This document shows, piece after piece, positions 12,417 to 20,062 of a stretch of DNA of 25,115 bases (its first letter is position 1; the number at the start of each line of letters is the position of its first letter). The stretch comes from Proteobacteria bacterium SG_bin5 (lineage in GTDB: Bacteria > Pseudomonadota > Alphaproteobacteria > Sphingomonadales > Sphingomonadaceae). Both the position numbers and the translations under genes were made by a program. The stretch lies in the NCBI GenBank assembly GCA_002083475.1, contig LWDI01000006.1, positions 1-25,115 of the forward strand. The letters run 5' to 3'. The notes below the pieces were generated by a model, which ran no database searches, was not told the origin of the DNA, and saw only the letters and a program-made list of their open reading frames with translations.

Positions 12417-13823
12417 TCAATAATTATACGCCCGCTCGCCATGCTCGTTGATGTCGAGCCCCTCGGCCTCGACATCGGCGCTCGGCCGCAGCCCCAAGGT
12501 CGCCCTCAAAGCGAAGAACAGCACCGCCGAGATCAGCCCCGACCAGGCGAGCGTGATGCCCACCGCCGTCGCCTGTTTCACCAGCTGCGCGCCGATCGAA
12601 TAAGCCTCGGGCGTCACCGCGACGGCGGGAAATTGGGTGTAATCGAAATAGCCCTGCCCGCCGAGCTTGGGATCAGCGCACACCGCCGTCGCCAGCGCGC
12701 CGACGATCCCGCCGATGCAATGCACCCCGAACACATCGAGCGAATCGTCATATTTCAGCGCGTTCTTCACCCGGCTGACGAACATGAAGCAGATCGGCGA
12801 AACGATCAGCCCGAGCACCACCGACGTCATCGGCGCGGCGAAGCCGCTCGCCGGGGTGATCGCGACCAGCCCGGCCACCGCCCCGGTCACCGCGCCCAGC
12901 AGCGAGGGCTTGCCGTGCATCACTTGGTCGCACAGCGCCCAGCTGACCGCCGCCGCCGCCGTCGCGACGAAGGTGTTCATGAACGCGAGCGCGGTCACCC
13001 CATTCGCCTCCAAGTTCGACCCCGCGTTGAAGCCGAACCAGCCGACCCACAGCAAAGACGCGCCGATCATCGTCATGGTCAGCGAATGGGGCGGCATCGC
13101 TTCCTTCAGAAAGCCGCGCCGGGGGCCGATGATCAGGCAGCCGACCAGCCCCGCGATCCCGGCGTTGATGTGCACCACCGTGCCGCCGGCGAAATCGAGC
13201 GCGCCCAGGTTGAACAAATAGCCGCCGTCGGTCGGCGCGTTCGGTAAATAATCCGGCCCCGCCCAATACCAGGCCATATGCGCGATCGGAAAGTAAACGA
13301 GCGTCAGCCAGGCGACGACGAAGATCATCAGCGGCGTGAATTTCACCCGCTCGGCGAAGGCCCCCACGATCAGCGCCGGGGTGATGCAGGCGAAGGTCAT
13401 CTGGAACGCGCAATAAGCGAGTTCGGGAATATAGACGTTGTTCGAGAAGGTCGCGGCGGGGCTGGCGGCGGTAACGCCGATCAGCAGCGCCTTGCTCAAC
13501 CCGCCGATGAAGGGAGAGCCACCGGTAAAGGCCAGCGAATAGCCCCAGCTCACCCACACCAGCGCCGCGATGCTGACGATCATGAACACCTGCATCAGCA
13601 CGCTGAGCATGTTCTTGGTGCGCACCAGCCCGCCATAGAACAGCGCGAGCCCCGGCACCGACATCATCAGTACCAGCGCCGATGACACGAGCATCCAGGC
13701 GGTGTCGCCCTTGTTGATCATCGCGGCGGCCTGGGCCGCATCGGGCGCCTTGATCAGCGCGGGCGCGGCGAGGGCCGGCTCGGCGAGCGCCAGCGCGGCG
13801 AACGAAGTTATCAGGATGCGCAA
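12417..13823 (-). CDS. amtB: Ammonium transporter AmtB
   Basis: Trimeric inner-membrane ammonia/ammonium channel. A cleavable signal peptide (MRILITSFAALALAEPALA) precedes an eleven-helix Amt core: TAWMLVSSALVLMMSVPGLALFYGGL, WVGWFGFNAGSN, ALDFAGGTVVHINAG. The pore twin histidines are His218 and His368, 150 residues apart exactly as His168/His318 in E. coli. The C-terminus GLDINEHGERAYNY is the conserved cytosolic tail that contacts the P-II protein. Start: TTG at 13823 is preferred, since GGGGGG lies about seven bases before it; the GTG at 13841 would overlap the glnK stop (GTGA) but lacks a ribosome binding site. It lies directly downstream of glnK and shares its sigma-54 promoter, so expression should rise under nitrogen limitation. 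Confidence 0.95.
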   Translation of the reverse strand: MRILITSFAALALAEPALAAPALIKAPDAAQAAAMINKGDTAWMLVSSALVLMMSVPGLALFYGGLVRTKNMLSVLMQVFMIVSIAALVWVSWGYSLAFTGGSPFIGGLSKALLIGVTAASPAATFSNNVYIPELAYCAFQMTFACITPALIVGAFAERVKFTPLMIFVVAWLTLVYFPIAHMAWYWAGPDYLPNAPTDGGYLFNLGALDFAGGTVVHINAGIAGLVGCLIIGPRRGFLKEAMPPHSLTMTMIGASLLWVGWFGFNAGSNLEANGVTALAFMNTFVATAAAAVSWALCDQVMHGKPSLLGAVTGAVAGLVAITPASGFAAPMTSVVLGLIVSPICFMFVSRVKNALKYDDSLDVFGVHCIGGIVGALATAVCADPKLGGQGYFDYTQFPAVAVTPEAYSIGAQLVKQATAVGITLAWSGLISAVLFFALRATLGLRPSADVEAEGLDINEHGERAYNY

Positions 13824-13837
13824 GCTTTCCCCCCTTG

Positions 13838-14176
13838 TCACAGCGCGAGTTCGTCTTGTTCGCCGGTGCGGATGCGAACGGCGGACTCGACCGGCAGGAC
13901 GAAAATCTTGCCGTCGCCGATTTGCCCGGTTTGGGCGGCCGCCTGGATCGTCTCGACCACGCGCGGCGCGAGATCATCGGCACAGGCGAGTTCGATCTGC
14001 ACCTTGGGCACCATCGAGGTTTCATATTCGGCGCCGCGATAGACCTCGATATGGCCCTTTTGCCGGCCGAAGCCGCGCACTTCACTCACCGTCATGCCCG
14101 AAACGCCAAGCAGGTTGAGCGCCTCGCGCACCTCGTCGAGCTTGAAGGGTTTGATGATCGCGATGATCAACTTCAT
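13838..14176 (-). CDS. glnK: P-II family nitrogen regulatory protein GlnK
   Basis: 112 residues, the standard P-II length. MKLIIAIIKPFKLDEVREAL and the T-loop GFGRQKGHIEVYRGAEYETSMVPK are diagnostic, with the uridylylation site Tyr51 present. The C-terminal GDGKIFVLPVESAVRIRTGEQDELAL is the nucleotide-binding B/C-loop end. The protein senses 2-oxoglutarate and ATP/ADP and blocks AmtB when nitrogen is plentiful. Linkage to amtB marks it as GlnK rather than GlnB. The ATG at 14176 is preferred over an upstream start, as it gives the exact family N-terminus. A sigma-54 promoter stands at 14206-14220, leaving a predicted leader of about 20 bases. Confidence 0.96.
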   Translation of the reverse strand: MKLIIAIIKPFKLDEVREALNLLGVSGMTVSEVRGFGRQKGHIEVYRGAEYETSMVPKVQIELACADDLAPRVVETIQAAAQTGQIGDGKIFVLPVESAVRIRTGEQDELAL

Positions 14177-14205
14177 TCGCCACGGTCCCCCTGCGACCGA
14201 ACGAC

Positions 14206-14220
14206 GCAAGCAGCGTGCCA
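14206..14220 (-). promoter_or_regulatory. Sigma-54 (-24/-12) promoter of glnK-amtB
   Basis: Minus-strand TGGCACGCTGCTTGC matches the consensus TGGCACR-N4-TTGCW in every fixed position shown. The invariant GG and GC are separated by ten bases. The predicted transcription start is near 14195. This fits the known NtrC/RpoN control of glnK-amtB in proteobacteria. No convincing NtrC site (TGCAC-N7-GTGCA) could be identified upstream by eye. Confidence 0.92.
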
Positions 14221-14224
14221 AACG

Positions 14225-14237
14225 TAACGAAGCGTTA
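14225..14237. promoter_or_regulatory. Dyad TAACG-N3-CGTTA upstream of the sigma-54 promoter
   Basis: A perfect 5-bp inverted repeat with a three-base centre lies four bases upstream of the -24 element. Another CGTTAC follows at about 14260. Its position would suit a regulator that interferes with or assists RNA polymerase binding, but it does not match the NtrC consensus and could be chance. Confidence 0.3.
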
Positions 14238-14312
14238 ATTCCCGCGCTGAACGGGATAGATCGTTACGCCGACCGCAAGTTTTTTGTGCAGTTGCGAAGA
14301 GCTGCTCGAAAT

Positions 14313-14516
14313 TTAGGCAGCCGCCTCGATCAGCGCGCGCGCCTCGGCGAAATCATCGGCATCGACCATTACCCGCACAGGGATGAGGAACTGGCTGCCA
14401 TCGGCGAGCGAGGCGCCGCCGTCGAAGGCCACCGCCGGAATGCCGGCGGCCTCGAGCGCGCCGACGATGATATCGGCCTCGATCTTGCCATAGCGGCCGA
14501 GCTCGACGAGGCTCAT
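14313..14516 (-). CDS. DUF2007 domain protein, putative signal-transducing (67 aa)
   Basis: The product MSLVELGRYGKIEADIIVGALEAAGIPAVAFDGG...PVRVMVDADDFAEARALIEAA has the DUF2007 pattern: an N-terminal strand, a helix that selects 'L.aaGIpa', and a C-terminal 'v.V...d...A..li' unit. This is a compact ferredoxin-like fold of unknown function, sometimes labelled signal-transducing. The ATG overlaps the stop of the preceding PNPOx-like gene (ATGA), so the two are co-translated. Family call is from motif memory. Confidence 0.8.
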   Translation of the reverse strand: MSLVELGRYGKIEADIIVGALEAAGIPAVAFDGGASLADGSQFLIPVRVMVDADDFAEARALIEAAA

Positions 14517-15073
14517 TGGTCGAACGCCGGGATCAGCGTCTGGACCTCGACCGGCAGCCCGTCGATCGAGCGCGTGCGCCCGGCGATCCGCGCGAGCCGC
14601 TCCTCGGGGTTCGCCTGGCGGTGATATTTGACCAGGGTCTCGCGCGGCTGATCGAGCGTCATCTTGGGCACGCCCCAGCCGCAGCTGGTCTGCACGCTTT
14701 CGATCGCGATCTCGAATATCTGCCGCGCGCCCGGCAATTTGGGAAAATGCGCCGCCATCGCCGCATAGCCGGGCGTACCCGCGACGACGAAACCGCCGCG
14801 ACCATAGACGCGCAGGATCAAAGCGGGTGAATCGAACGCGCAGAACATGAGCGTGATACGGCCATCGGCGGCGAGATGCGCCTGCGTCTCATTGCCCGAT
14901 CCGCCGAGATCGAGATAAGCGATCCGATCGGGCGCGAGCACGCGCAACACGTCATACCCTTTGGGCGACAGGTTGATCCGCCCCCCGGCGGCCGCGGTCG
15001 CGACGAAGAACAGGGGCTGGCGCGCGATGAAGGCGATGTGTTCGTCGGTGAGCGCGTCGAAGAACTCGGACAT
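14513..15073 (-). CDS. Pyridoxamine 5'-phosphate oxidase-like FMN-binding protein
   Basis: 186 residues of the split-barrel flavin fold. MSEFFDALTDEHIAFIARQPLFFVATAAAGGRINLSPKG is the usual opening strand pair. LDLGGSGNETQAHL is the flavin-contact segment of this subgroup. GRITLMFCAFDSPALILRVYGRGGFV completes the barrel. QTSCGWGVPKM is a conserved late motif, and the helix-rich end probably supports a dimer. The group differs from true PdxH by sequence and lacks a vitamin B6 neighbourhood, so pyridoxal synthesis is unlikely; a flavin- or F420-type reductase role is only a possibility. It leads a two-gene unit with the DUF2007 gene and diverges from ccdA. Confidence 0.87.
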   Translation of the reverse strand: MSEFFDALTDEHIAFIARQPLFFVATAAAGGRINLSPKGYDVLRVLAPDRIAYLDLGGSGNETQAHLAADGRITLMFCAFDSPALILRVYGRGGFVVAGTPGYAAMAAHFPKLPGARQIFEIAIESVQTSCGWGVPKMTLDQPRETLVKYHRQANPEERLARIAGRTRSIDGLPVEVQTLIPAFDQ

Positions 15074-15119
15074 GTCGGTCTCGCTTGGCAGGCGTCTTGC
15101 GCGAGCTTATGCTTCCTCC

Positions 15120-15344
15120 ATGTCGATCGCAAACCCGCCTCGCCAGATCGTAACCTTCGAGGCCAAACGGGTGACGATCGATATGGCGAACGAACTCGGG
15201 GTCGATATCGCGGCCATTTGCGAGGAAGCGCTCCGCGCCGAGGTCCGCCGTCGCTGGCAAGAGGCGAACGCGGATGCGATCAAGTCGATCAACGCATGGG
15301 TCGAAGAACATGGGCTGCCGCTGGAGAAGCACCGGCTGTTTTAG
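15120..15344 (+). CDS. ccdA: Solitary CcdA-family antitoxin (74 aa)
   Basis: Type II antitoxin of the CcdA family. The N-terminal half (QIVTFEAKRVTIDMANELGVDIAAICEEAL) is a ribbon-helix-helix DNA-binding dimer unit. The C-terminal half (EVRRRWQEANADAIKSINAWVEEHGLPLEKHRLF) is the toxin-binding tail, with the family's RWQEAN...INAWVEEHG pattern intact. Normally ccdB starts at or overlapping the ccdA stop. Here only 91 bases separate it from the convergent tldD stop and no CcdB-like frame is visible. The first residues encoded after the stop (ARFPGGRN) faintly resemble a CcdB start, perhaps a remnant. The ATG at 15120 fits family starts; no clear ribosome binding site is seen. Confidence 0.87.
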   Translation: MSIANPPRQIVTFEAKRVTIDMANELGVDIAAICEEALRAEVRRRWQEANADAIKSINAWVEEHGLPLEKHRLF

Positions 15345-15435
15345 CGCGATTTCCAGGCGGGCGGAATCACCTGCCAACTCAGAAATCGGGATAAATCATC
15401 GATCAAGAGCCGCGCGTCGGCGACCGGGCGGATCG

Positions 15436-16857
15436 CTAGACCGCCGTCCCGCCGACCGTCAGCCCTTCGACCAGCAACGTCGGCTGGCCCACGCCCGCCG
15501 GCACGCTCTGCCCACCCTTGCCGCACATGCCAACGCCTTCGTCGAGCGCGAAATCGTCGCCGATGCCAGTCACCCGCGTCAGCGCGCTCGGCCCGTCGCC
15601 GATCAGCGTCGCGCCCTTGATCGGCGCGCCCAGGCGGCCGTTTTCCACCCGATAAGCCTCGGTGCACGAAAAGACGAATTTGCCCGAGACGATATCGACC
15701 TGCCCGCCGCCGAAGCTTTTCGCGAAAATGCCGTTCTTCATCCGCGCGAGCAGTTCGGCCGGATCGTCGCGGCCAGCCCGCATGAACGTGTTGGTCATGC
15801 GCGGCATCGGCGCGTGGGCGAAGCTTTCGCGCCGGCCATTGCCGGTGGGCGCGACGCCCATCAGCCGGGCGTTGAGCCGATCCTGCATATAGCCGACCAA
15901 AATTCCGTCCTCGATGAGCACGTTTTCCTGGGTCGGCGTGCCCTCGTCATCGATCGAGAGCGAGCCGCGACGGTCGTTCAGCGACCCATCGTCGACCACC
16001 GTCACCCCGGGCGCCGCGACCCGCTCGCCGATGCGGCCCGAAAAAGCGCTGGTGCCCTTGCGGTTGAAATCGCCTTCCAGCCCGTGGCCGATCGCTTCGT
16101 GGAGCAGGATGCCCGGCCAGCCGGGGCCGAGCAGCACCGTCATCTCGCCCGCCGGCGCCGCGACCGATTCGAGGTTGACCAGCGCCTGGGCGAGGGCTTG
16201 ATCGATCGCGCGGTTCCACACTTCCGGCCCGGTGACGCGATCATAGAGATAGCGCCCGCCGATGCCGAAGCTGCCGGTCTCGCGCCGGCCATTTCGTTCG
16301 ACCACGATCGAAACGTTCAGCCGCACCAGCGGGCGGATGTCGGTCGCGACGAAGCCATCGGCGCGCACGATCTCGACCACGTTCCACGATCCCGACAGCG
16401 ACACCGAGACTTGGGCGACACGGGGGTCGCGGGCGCGGGCGGCCGCGTCGATCGTCTGGCAGAGATTGACCTTGTCGGCGAAGGGCATCAGGTCGAGCGG
16501 ATCGTCGCCAGTGTAGAGGTGGCGGTTGGTGCGCGGCGGGGGCGGCGGCGCGGTCGCCCCCGCGCGCGGGTCGATCAGCGCCATGGTCTCGGCCGCGCGG
16601 GCGATCGCGGCGGGCGTGATCTCGCTCGAATGCGCGAAGGCCGTGGTCTCGCCCGCCACCGCGCGCAGACCGAAGCCGGCGTGGGTGTCATAGCTCGCGG
16701 TCTTCAGCCGGCCGTCGTCGAAGCCGAACGCCTCGGACTTGCGATATTGCAGGTAAAGCTCGCCATCGTCGGCGCGCGCGAGGGCGGCGGCGGTGAGGCG
16801 TTGGGCTTCTTGGGGATCGAGGCTGGCGTAGAGGAACGCGCGGGGGTCAAGAGTCAT
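15436..16857 (-). CDS. tldD: Metalloprotease TldD
   Basis: 473 residues, normal for TldD, the zinc-bearing half of the TldD/TldE protease that trims unfolded peptides and matures some modified peptides and antitoxins. The zinc motif HEAIGH (His253, Glu254, His258) is intact, in GILLHEAIGHGLEGDFNRKG. Family segments SFAHAPMPRMTNTFM and CGKGGQSVPAGVGQPTLLVEGLTVGG are present. The ATG at 16857 is 31 bases after the stop of a 37-residue membrane peptide, so it is probably the last gene of a four-gene transcript. No tldE is seen in the window. E. coli TldD/E is implicated in CcdA degradation, and a CcdA gene ends 91 bases away on the opposite strand; this may be coincidence. Confidence 0.95.
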   Translation of the reverse strand: MTLDPRAFLYASLDPQEAQRLTAAALARADDGELYLQYRKSEAFGFDDGRLKTASYDTHAGFGLRAVAGETTAFAHSSEITPAAIARAAETMALIDPRAGATAPPPPPRTNRHLYTGDDPLDLMPFADKVNLCQTIDAAARARDPRVAQVSVSLSGSWNVVEIVRADGFVATDIRPLVRLNVSIVVERNGRRETGSFGIGGRYLYDRVTGPEVWNRAIDQALAQALVNLESVAAPAGEMTVLLGPGWPGILLHEAIGHGLEGDFNRKGTSAFSGRIGERVAAPGVTVVDDGSLNDRRGSLSIDDEGTPTQENVLIEDGILVGYMQDRLNARLMGVAPTGNGRRESFAHAPMPRMTNTFMRAGRDDPAELLARMKNGIFAKSFGGGQVDIVSGKFVFSCTEAYRVENGRLGAPIKGATLIGDGPSALTRVTGIGDDFALDEGVGMCGKGGQSVPAGVGQPTLLVEGLTVGGTAV

Positions 16858-16888
16858 GCCCCTAACTTAGGGGCTTCGCGCCGCTTGG

Positions 16889-17002
16889 CTAGCGGTCGGT
16901 TTCCGAATCGCGCAGGTAGCGCGCTTCCATCACTTTGATGGTCAGCCCGACCGAGACCATCGCGGTGCCGATCATCATCACCACAACCCAAAAGGTCAGC
17001 AT
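16889..17002 (-). CDS. Micro membrane protein (37 aa), coupled to the upstream gene
   Basis: The product is MLTFWVVVMMIGTAMVSVGL (residues 1-20) followed by TIKVMEARYLRDSETDR. It has one hydrophobic helix (about residues 3-22) and a charged tail. Its ATG shares one base with the TGA of the preceding small membrane protein gene (TGATG), a classic arrangement for translational coupling, and GAGGAACGGGTG lies upstream. tldD starts 31 bases beyond its stop. I recognise no family. The tight packing between genes and the clean helix-plus-charged-tail design make a real gene more likely than chance. Confidence 0.6.
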   Translation of the reverse strand: MLTFWVVVMMIGTAMVSVGLTIKVMEARYLRDSETDR

Positions 17003-17253
17003 CACCCGTTCCTCAAGCAGCGCTGTAGCCGCATATTCGCGTCGCGGACCAGCTTGCCGACGGTTACCTTATCAAGATAAGGATTGAGCGTCTCGTCCTG
17101 CAAGAAGGCGGCGGCCAACTCGCATTGCTTGCCGCGCTCGTCGGCAATCCGACGTAGCGTCTCGACGATATAGCCGGAGGTTGCGGTGATCACTGCGGCT
17201 AGGCCGGACGTCACGAGCAGGTTCGTCCAATAGAAGGCGCGCCGCCGCCTCAC
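17002..17253 (-). CDS. Small membrane-anchored protein with two cysteines (83 aa), function unknown
   Basis: From the GTG at 17253 the product reads MRRRRAFYWTNLLVTSGLAA and continues with VITATSGYIVETLRRIADER. There is a positively charged start, one membrane helix (about 8-30), then a mostly helical domain with Cys44 and Cys79. The GTG overlaps the TGA of the zinc-finger gene (GTGA), and its own TGA overlaps the next ATG. The longer open frame upstream is almost pure Arg/Pro, which marks it as non-coding in this frame. No family recognised; an inside-facing helical tail follows from the positive-inside rule. Confidence 0.65.
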   Translation of the reverse strand: MRRRRAFYWTNLLVTSGLAAVITATSGYIVETLRRIADERGKQCELAAAFLQDETLNPYLDKVTVGKLVRDANMRLQRCLRNG

Positions 17254-17483
17254 CGGCTCGCGGCGGCGGCGATGTCGTCGCCGGTCGCGCCGCCGGGCAC
17301 GTCGGCCGGGCCGCCGATCAGCACGAAGCGCCGGTCGCAATAGCCGCAATCGACATAGCCATGCTCGTCGATCTGCAGGAACACGCGCGGATGGCCGAGC
17401 GCGGTCGGGATGCCGTCATGCGCGCCGTCGCAGCTGACGCGGGGGGTGGAGACGCGCGTGATCTGGGGCGGGGGCGGAGTCAT
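17250..17483 (-). CDS. CHCC-type zinc-finger protein (NDUFS6-like, 77 aa)
   Basis: Residues 14-53 (PRVSCDG...LGHPRVFLQI...GYVDCGYCDRRF) form the zf-CHCC pattern with Cys18, His31, Cys46 and Cys49 as zinc ligands. This domain is the bacterial relative of the complex I accessory subunit NDUFS6, and in alphaproteobacteria it is usually a stand-alone small protein. The ATG at 17483 is preceded by GGGGGCGGAGTC, and the frame upstream is Arg/Ala-rich and unlikely to be coding. It heads a run of overlapping genes ending in tldD and diverges from the ABC ATPase gene 73 bases away. Family call is firm; its precise role in bacteria is not settled. Confidence 0.88.
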   Translation of the reverse strand: MTPPPPQITRVSTPRVSCDGAHDGIPTALGHPRVFLQIDEHGYVDCGYCDRRFVLIGGPADVPGGATGDDIAAAASR

Positions 17484-17556
17484 GCCGCGCGCGATAGCAA
17501 GCGCCCGGCGCGCCCGCAATTGCCTTGGGGCGGGCCGCCGCTTATGCCCTGCCGCC

Positions 17557-18480
17557 ATGAGCGACGCGGCGATTTCGATCCAGAACCTCTCTAAAACCTA
17601 TGCGGGAGGCAAGCGCGCGCTCGACGGGGTGAGCTTCGACGTGCCGCGCGGCATGATCTATGGCCTGCTCGGCCCCAATGGCGCCGGCAAATCGACGCTG
17701 ATCAACATCCTCGCCGGGCTGGTCAACAAAAGCAGCGGCAGCGCCTCGATCTGGGGTTTCGATATCGACGCGCACCCCAGGAACGCCAAGGCCTCGATCG
17801 GGATCGTCAATCAGGAGATCATTTTCGATCCCTTCTTCACCCCCTTCGAGACGCTGGAGATCCAGGCCGGACTCTACGGCGTGCCCAAGGGCGCGCGGCG
17901 GACGATGGAGCTGCTGCGCGCGGTGCATCTGGAGGACAAGGCGCGCGCCTATTCGCGCACGCTCTCGGGCGGGATGAAGCGGCGGCTGATGGTGGCCAAA
18001 GCAATGGTCCATGCGCCGCCCGTGCTGGTGCTCGACGAGCCGACCGCGGGCGTCGACATTCAGCTGCGCCAACAGCTCTGGGAATATGTCCGCGAGCTCA
18101 ATCGCCGCGGAGTGACGGTGGTGCTGACCACGCACTATCTCGAAGAAGCCGAGGAATTGTGCGAGCGGATCGCGATCATCAACCACGGCCGGTTGATCGC
18201 CAACGAACCGACGCGCGCTTTGGTCGGCATGGCGCACGAGAAAATGGTCGCGGTGACCGTCGACCGGGACATCGAAGCGCCGCCCGAGGACCCGGCGTTC
18301 GAGAAGATCGAACTGAAGGGCGAGCGGCTGCTCGACATCACTTATCGCAAGGACCGGGTGAACGCGGGGCAAGTGCTGGCGGCGGTGCAGCGCGCGGGGC
18401 TAGGCATCGTCGACGTGAGCACGCGCGAGGCGGACTTAGAGGACGTGTTTTTGAGTCTTACGCGAGCGGCGAATGGCTGA
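17557..18480 (+). CDS. ABC transporter ATP-binding protein (YadG/CcmA-like), no permease adjacent
   Basis: 307 residues. Walker A GPNGAGKST (Lys45), signature LSGGMKRR (136-143), Walker B VLVLDE (Asp160, Glu161) and switch His193 are all intact, so it should be an active ATPase. The C-terminal extension of about 85 residues (VAVTVDRDIEAPPEDP to the final READLEDVFLSLT) is typical of ABC-2 export ATPases (YadG, drug or lipid export). Such proteins need an ABC-2 permease, which is usually next door; here the next gene is nadB, whose ATG lies inside this gene's last codons (8-base overlap). The partner must be encoded elsewhere or is lost. The ATG at 17557 is the first start consistent with the family. 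Confidence 0.93.
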   Translation: MSDAAISIQNLSKTYAGGKRALDGVSFDVPRGMIYGLLGPNGAGKSTLINILAGLVNKSSGSASIWGFDIDAHPRNAKASIGIVNQEIIFDPFFTPFETLEIQAGLYGVPKGARRTMELLRAVHLEDKARAYSRTLSGGMKRRLMVAKAMVHAPPVLVLDEPTAGVDIQLRQQLWEYVRELNRRGVTVVLTTHYLEEAEELCERIAIINHGRLIANEPTRALVGMAHEKMVAVTVDRDIEAPPEDPAFEKIELKGERLLDITYRKDRVNAGQVLAAVQRAGLGIVDVSTREADLEDVFLSLTRAANG

Positions 18481-20059
18481 CCCCCACACCCCCGACATCC
18501 TGATCATCGGCTCGGGCGCCGCCGGGCTCAGCGCCGCGCTCAACCTCGCCGATCGCTTCAAGGTGACCGTGCTCGCCAAAAGCCGGATCGACGATGGCTC
18601 GACCGCTTGGGCGCAAGGCGGGATCGCCGCCGTGCTCGAGCCCGGCGATACCTTCGACAGCCATGTCGAGGATACGATGGTCGCGGGCGCGGGGCTCAAC
18701 CACCGCGACACGGTGGAATTCGTGGTCGGCCAGGCGCCGCGCGCGATCGCCCGGCTCGTCGAATTGGGCGTGCCGTTCAATCAGGATGGCAACACGCTCC
18801 ATCTGACGCGCGAGGGCGGGCATTCGCACCGCCGCATCGTCCATGTGAACGACGCGACCGGCTATGCGGTGCAGGTCGCCCTCCAGCGCGCGGCGGAGGC
18901 GCACCCCAATATCACCCTCGTCCCCAACCGCGTCGCGATCGATCTCGCGACCAGCCGCCACGAGGCGCGCTATTCGGGCGCGGGCCATGTCTGGGGGGTC
19001 TATGCCGTCAACCGCGAGACCTGCCGGGTCGAGCTGTTCACCGCGCGCGCGACGATCCTGGCGACGGGCGGCGCGGGGCGGACTTATCTCTTCTCGACCG
19101 CCCCGCGCGGCGCGACCGGCGACGGAATCGCGATGGCGTGGCGCGCGGGGTGCCGGATCGCGAATATGGAATTCATGCAATTCCACCCGACCTGCCTCTA
19201 TAATCTCGACGTCAAAAATTTCCTGGTGACCGAGGCGGTGCGCGGCGAGGGCGGGCAGTTGAAGCTGCCGACCAACGGCCACCGCTTCATGCCCGATTTC
19301 GACCCCCGCGCCGAACTCGCCCCGCGCGACGTGGTGGCGCGCGCGATCGACCATGAGATCAAGCGGCTCGGGCTCGATTACGTCCATCTCGACATCAGCC
19401 ATAAGGGCGCCGACTTCGTCCGCGGCCATTTCCCGACGATTTACGAAAAGCTGCTGGGGCTCGGCATCGACATGACGCGCGAGCCGATCCCGGTGGTGCC
19501 CGCGCAACATTATACCTGCGGCGGGATCATCGTCGATCGCGACGGGCGCACCGATCTGCCCGGGCTTTATGCGGCGGGCGAATGCAGCGATTCGGGGCTG
19601 CACGGCGCCAACCGCCTGGCGAGCAATTCGCTGCTGGAGTGTTTCGTTTTCGGCGAGGCGGCCGCGCGGCACATCGCCGCGCATTGGGGCGATCTTGCGC
19701 CGCCGCCGCCGATCCGCCCCTGGGACGAGAGCCGGGTGACCGATTCGGACGAGGAAGTCGTCATCAAGCAGAATTGGACCGAGATCCGGCGGTTCATGTG
19801 GAATTACGTCGGCATCGTGCGCACCACCAAGCGGCTGGAACGCGCGGCGCACCGGATCAAGCTGCTGAGCGAGGAAGTCGACGATTATTACGGCCATTTC
19901 CGCGTGACGCCCGATTTGATCGAGCTGCGCAACTTGCTGCAATGCGCCGATCTGATCGTGCGCTGCGCTTTGGCGCGGAAGGAGAGCCGGGGGCTACATT
20001 ATACGCTCGACTATCCGGAAACGCTGCCCGACGCGGCGGATACGGTGCTGCTGCCTTAG
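18473..20059 (+). CDS. nadB: L-aspartate oxidase NadB
   Basis: Flavoenzyme that oxidises L-aspartate to iminoaspartate, the first step of de novo NAD synthesis, feeding NadA. 528 residues. FAD motif ILIIGSGAAGLSAALNLA at residues 9-26; succinate dehydrogenase-like segments STAWAQGGIAAV, TREGGHSHRRIVH and MEFMQFHPT; catalytic-region VPAQHYTCGGI and GLYAAGECSDSGLHGANRLASNSLLE; and a C-terminal helical domain. The features separating it from SdhA (TAWAQGG; HYTCGG) favour NadB. The ATG overlaps the ABC ATPase end by eight bases, implying coupling. nadA and nadC are not in the window. Downstream lies a nested repeat. Confidence 0.95.
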   Translation: MADPHTPDILIIGSGAAGLSAALNLADRFKVTVLAKSRIDDGSTAWAQGGIAAVLEPGDTFDSHVEDTMVAGAGLNHRDTVEFVVGQAPRAIARLVELGVPFNQDGNTLHLTREGGHSHRRIVHVNDATGYAVQVALQRAAEAHPNITLVPNRVAIDLATSRHEARYSGAGHVWGVYAVNRETCRVELFTARATILATGGAGRTYLFSTAPRGATGDGIAMAWRAGCRIANMEFMQFHPTCLYNLDVKNFLVTEAVRGEGGQLKLPTNGHRFMPDFDPRAELAPRDVVARAIDHEIKRLGLDYVHLDISHKGADFVRGHFPTIYEKLLGLGIDMTREPIPVVPAQHYTCGGIIVDRDGRTDLPGLYAAGECSDSGLHGANRLASNSLLECFVFGEAAARHIAAHWGDLAPPPPIRPWDESRVTDSDEEVVIKQNWTEIRRFMWNYVGIVRTTKRLERAAHRIKLLSEEVDDYYGHFRVTPDLIELRNLLQCADLIVRCALARKESRGLHYTLDYPETLPDAADTVLLP

Positions 20060-20062
20060 GTT

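Noticed and set aside
12225..13247. Plus-strand frame with an AGGAGGAAC ribosome-site-like sequence near 12376
   Set aside because: The frame starts in a repeat, lies antisense to amtB and its terminator, and codes for a low-complexity Arg/His/Asp-rich product.
14260..14312. Possible NtrC enhancer site around TTGTGCAGTTGCGAA
   Set aside because: Only a few positions of the dyad match the NtrC consensus; too weak to annotate.
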